Positions 62,500-64,000 of a stretch of DNA of 64,000 nucleotides are shown here, in pieces. The translations under genes and the position numbers were made by a program. The DNA lies in contig NZ_CP017183.1 in assembly GCF_001729785.1 (NCBI RefSeq), positions 2,604,001 to 2,668,000 on the forward strand. The letters are read 5' to 3'. The DNA comes from Enterobacter hormaechei subsp. xiangfangensis (GTDB lineage Bacteria; Pseudomonadota; Gammaproteobacteria; Enterobacterales; Enterobacteriaceae). Numbering within the stretch: the first letter of the stretch is position 1; each line of letters opens with the position of its first letter. The notes under the pieces are model-generated. The model saw nothing but the letters and a program-made list of their open reading frames with translations, was not told the origin of the DNA and made no database searches.

Positions 62500-63486
62500 T
62501 TAATTCGCCGCGCGCCAGGCGCCCACTGCCGGATCGCGCAGCTGCGGACGCAGCGTGTCAATCAGAACAACGTTCAGCTCCGCGCCCGGTGCAACCCATG
62601 CGCTCCAGATCTTCTTCACCTCTGCGATACGCGCCTGGAGTCTGGCGTCGTCGCTGGCGATCTCACGGGTGATTTCCACCGCCACCGTGCCGTTGCTCTT
62701 CCAGCCGTTCAGAGTGCTGTCGTACGGCAGGATCATCCAGCTCTGGTCGCTGTTCGGGGTGCTGAAGACCATGCGCTCTTTGTTGACGGAGGTGATCAGC
62801 GCCTTTTCAGGATCGACCGCGTTGTTCAGTCCCATCACCGGGAAGCCGTGAATGTAGGTGACCGGAATCGCTTTCTGCGCCCCGTTACGATTTTGCGTCA
62901 CCACGGTGTGGCCGCTGAGCCAGCTACCGTTGCCGCAGCGGGTGGTGTCGGAATCCGGAATAAACAGCGCCGGCGCGGAGGAACCGCCCTCCCAGAAGGT
63001 GCGCAGGTGGCAACCGTCCTGAAGGGTGAACTCCTGCCATGGCGTACGATCTGCCGCCACGGTGTGCGTCTCCGGATTCTGGTCAGGCGGCAGCAGCGCG
63101 CCTGAGGTGGTGGTCGTTGCCGCCGTCGTTTCCTGCTGTTTCACCACCAGCGCCCAGTCCTGTGCTTTAGCCGCTGTGCCCCGGGCAAGCGTCGTGCCTT
63201 CCGGATCGTTAAGCGTCCAGTTCAGGGTATTCAGCTTGCTGCACTGGTGCTCCAGCAGCGAGCCAAGGCGCGGCACGAAGTTTTCCAGCACCGAAACCTC
63301 TTTCTTGCCGTTCGCCACGATACGCAGCGCCACGTCCGCCTTACACCAGCTTTGCGGCGTATTGTCTTTAATGTTGTCGATCCAGATATCCAGCTTCTGC
63401 GCAGGAGACTGCACGATGCGGAAGTTTTCAGCCTGTGCGGTGGTCGCCACCGTCAGAAGAGCCAAACCCGATAGCCAAAGTTTCAT
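62500..63486 (-). CDS. exported T6SS-associated protein of unknown function
   Basis: 328 residues from the ATG at 63486 (MKLWLSGLALLTVATTAQAE), with a clear Sec signal peptide cleaved after AQA and an AAGGATTGAT Shine-Dalgarno. The frame is open further upstream but overlaps the phosphatase gene. The mature protein has two parts joined by a Thr-rich linker (about 135-155, TTAATTTTSG). The C-terminal part has several cysteines and EGGSSAPALF and HGFPVMGLN stretches. Its place between pppA and tagJ suggests a periplasmic signalling or assembly role. No family I can name with confidence. Confidence 0.75.
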   Translation of the reverse strand: MKLWLSGLALLTVATTAQAENFRIVQSPAQKLDIWIDNIKDNTPQSWCKADVALRIVANGKKEVSVLENFVPRLGSLLEHQCSKLNTLNWTLNDPEGTTLARGTAAKAQDWALVVKQQETTAATTTTSGALLPPDQNPETHTVAADRTPWQEFTLQDGCHLRTFWEGGSSAPALFIPDSDTTRCGNGSWLSGHTVVTQNRNGAQKAIPVTYIHGFPVMGLNNAVDPEKALITSVNKERMVFSTPNSDQSWMILPYDSTLNGWKSNGTVAVEITREIASDDARLQARIAEVKKIWSAWVAPGAELNVVLIDTLRPQLRDPAVGAWRAAN

Positions 63487-63502
63487 ATCAATCCTTGTGT
63501 GT

Positions 63503-64000
63503 CTAATCAGTTCCGCAGGGAAGAAATTGTGCTGCGTCAGAGAGCGTATGCAGCAAAGTGGTGTCCTGAGGGTTGCCCATCCACACCGCCACGGCGGTAT
63601 AGTTATCCTGAGCATTGCCCTCCTGTTCGGCATTCTTTTGAATGATTTGGTTCATTAAGGTCAGCCACTCCTGTGGCGTATTGACCATGTGCAGCGACTG
63701 CTTCATCTGCTCTTCGCTGACGCCGTGCCAGAAACCGTCGGTGCAGAGCAGGAAGGCATCACCGTCCTCAACCTGCACGACATCGCTGTAGCTCGCTTCC
63801 GGTCCGCCATTCTCAATACCCAGCGCCAGATACAGCAGGTTGCTGTTGAGATCGTCGGTCTGATGCCCGGCATCTTTCATCTGCTGGACGAGGCTGTGAT
63901 CGGTGGTGACATGCCACAGCCAGCCGCGGCGAAACAGGTACAGGCGGCTGTCTCCGGCGTGCGCCCAGTAAGCCAGACGGTAATCCCTGTCGATAAACAG
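63503..64000 (-). CDS. pppA: T6SS-associated PP2C-type phosphatase (5' part off the window)
   Basis: About 166 C-terminal residues are visible. PP2C motifs: YWAHAGDSRLYLFRRG, the metal-binding DAFLLCTDGFWHGVSEE and DNYTAVAVWMG. It should remove phosphate from the targets of the Hanks kinase encoded at 54095, switching the T6SS off. Lies 16 bases upstream of the exported protein gene. Confidence 0.9.
   Translation of the reverse strand: MFIDRDYRLAYWAHAGDSRLYLFRRGWLWHVTTDHSLVQQMKDAGHQTDDLNSNLLYLALGIENGGPEASYSDVVQVEDGDAFLLCTDGFWHGVSEEQMKQSLHMVNTPQEWLTLMNQIIQKNAEQEGNAQDNYTAVAVWMGNPQDTTLLHTLSDAAQFLPCGTD

Overview
The window looks like chromosomal DNA of an Enterobacter-type enterobacterium. Gene order and protein sequences follow the Escherichia/Klebsiella pattern (chaCBA, kdsA-sirB1-sirB2-prmC-prfA-hemA, lolB-ispE-prs, dauA, ychH, pth-ychF). 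A Klebsiella-style nitrate assimilation (nas) locus lies at one end and a large type VI secretion (T6SS) island at the other. The genus is inferred from resemblance only.

Layout. 1-3.3 kb: start of a nitrate/nitrite ABC transporter operon (nasF, nasE) read leftwards behind its regulator nasR, with a readable sigma-54 promoter and an ANTAR-type antitermination leader. 3.4-22.1 kb: conserved housekeeping genes, namely ychN, a dCache chemoreceptor with a flagellar-type promoter, a DUF1883 gene, chaC/chaB/chaA, kdsA, sirB1, sirB2, prmC, prfA, hemA, lolB, ispE, prs, dauA, a TipA-like MerR regulator with its operator, ychH, pth and ychF.

22.1-40.7 kb: a graveyard of rhs toxin/immunity modules, all read leftwards, ending at one full-length PAAR-Rhs gene with its Eag chaperone. 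Between the full Rhs gene and intact ychF lie truncated rhs cores, two intact orphan C-terminal toxin (CT) domains, several toxin tail stubs and many AT-rich immunity-like genes (SUKH, macro domain, TPR, and unknown families). The module borders are marked by repeated, decaying copies of the ychF 3' end joined to rhs core DNA. This is best explained by serial one-sided acquisition of rhs-CT/immunity/ychF segments from relatives.

40.9-64.0 kb: T6SS effectors and structural genes, read leftwards. From upstream to downstream they are a PP2C phosphatase (cut by the window edge), an exported T6SS-associated protein, an ImpE/SciE protein, tssE, tssF, tssG, clpV (tssH), a Hanks-type kinase, a lipase effector with an ankyrin lipoprotein partner, vgrG2, a PAAR protein with a glycine-rich tail, membrane-protein immunity candidates, an ADP-ribosylglycohydrolase, and vgrG1 fused to a zinc-metallopeptidase-like domain followed by an exported immunity candidate. 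The two vgrG genes share about 1.5 kb of near-identical DNA, and a third vgrG remnant lies between them.

The most interesting points are: (i) the ychF-3'/rhs junction record; (ii) two unrelated ADP-ribose hydrolase-type immunity candidates, macro and DraG-like, without an intact ADP-ribosyltransferase toxin; (iii) tssE split at a run of nine adenines, which suggests a mutation or rescue by transcriptional slippage; and (iv) duplicated orphan immunity genes preceded by toxin stubs.
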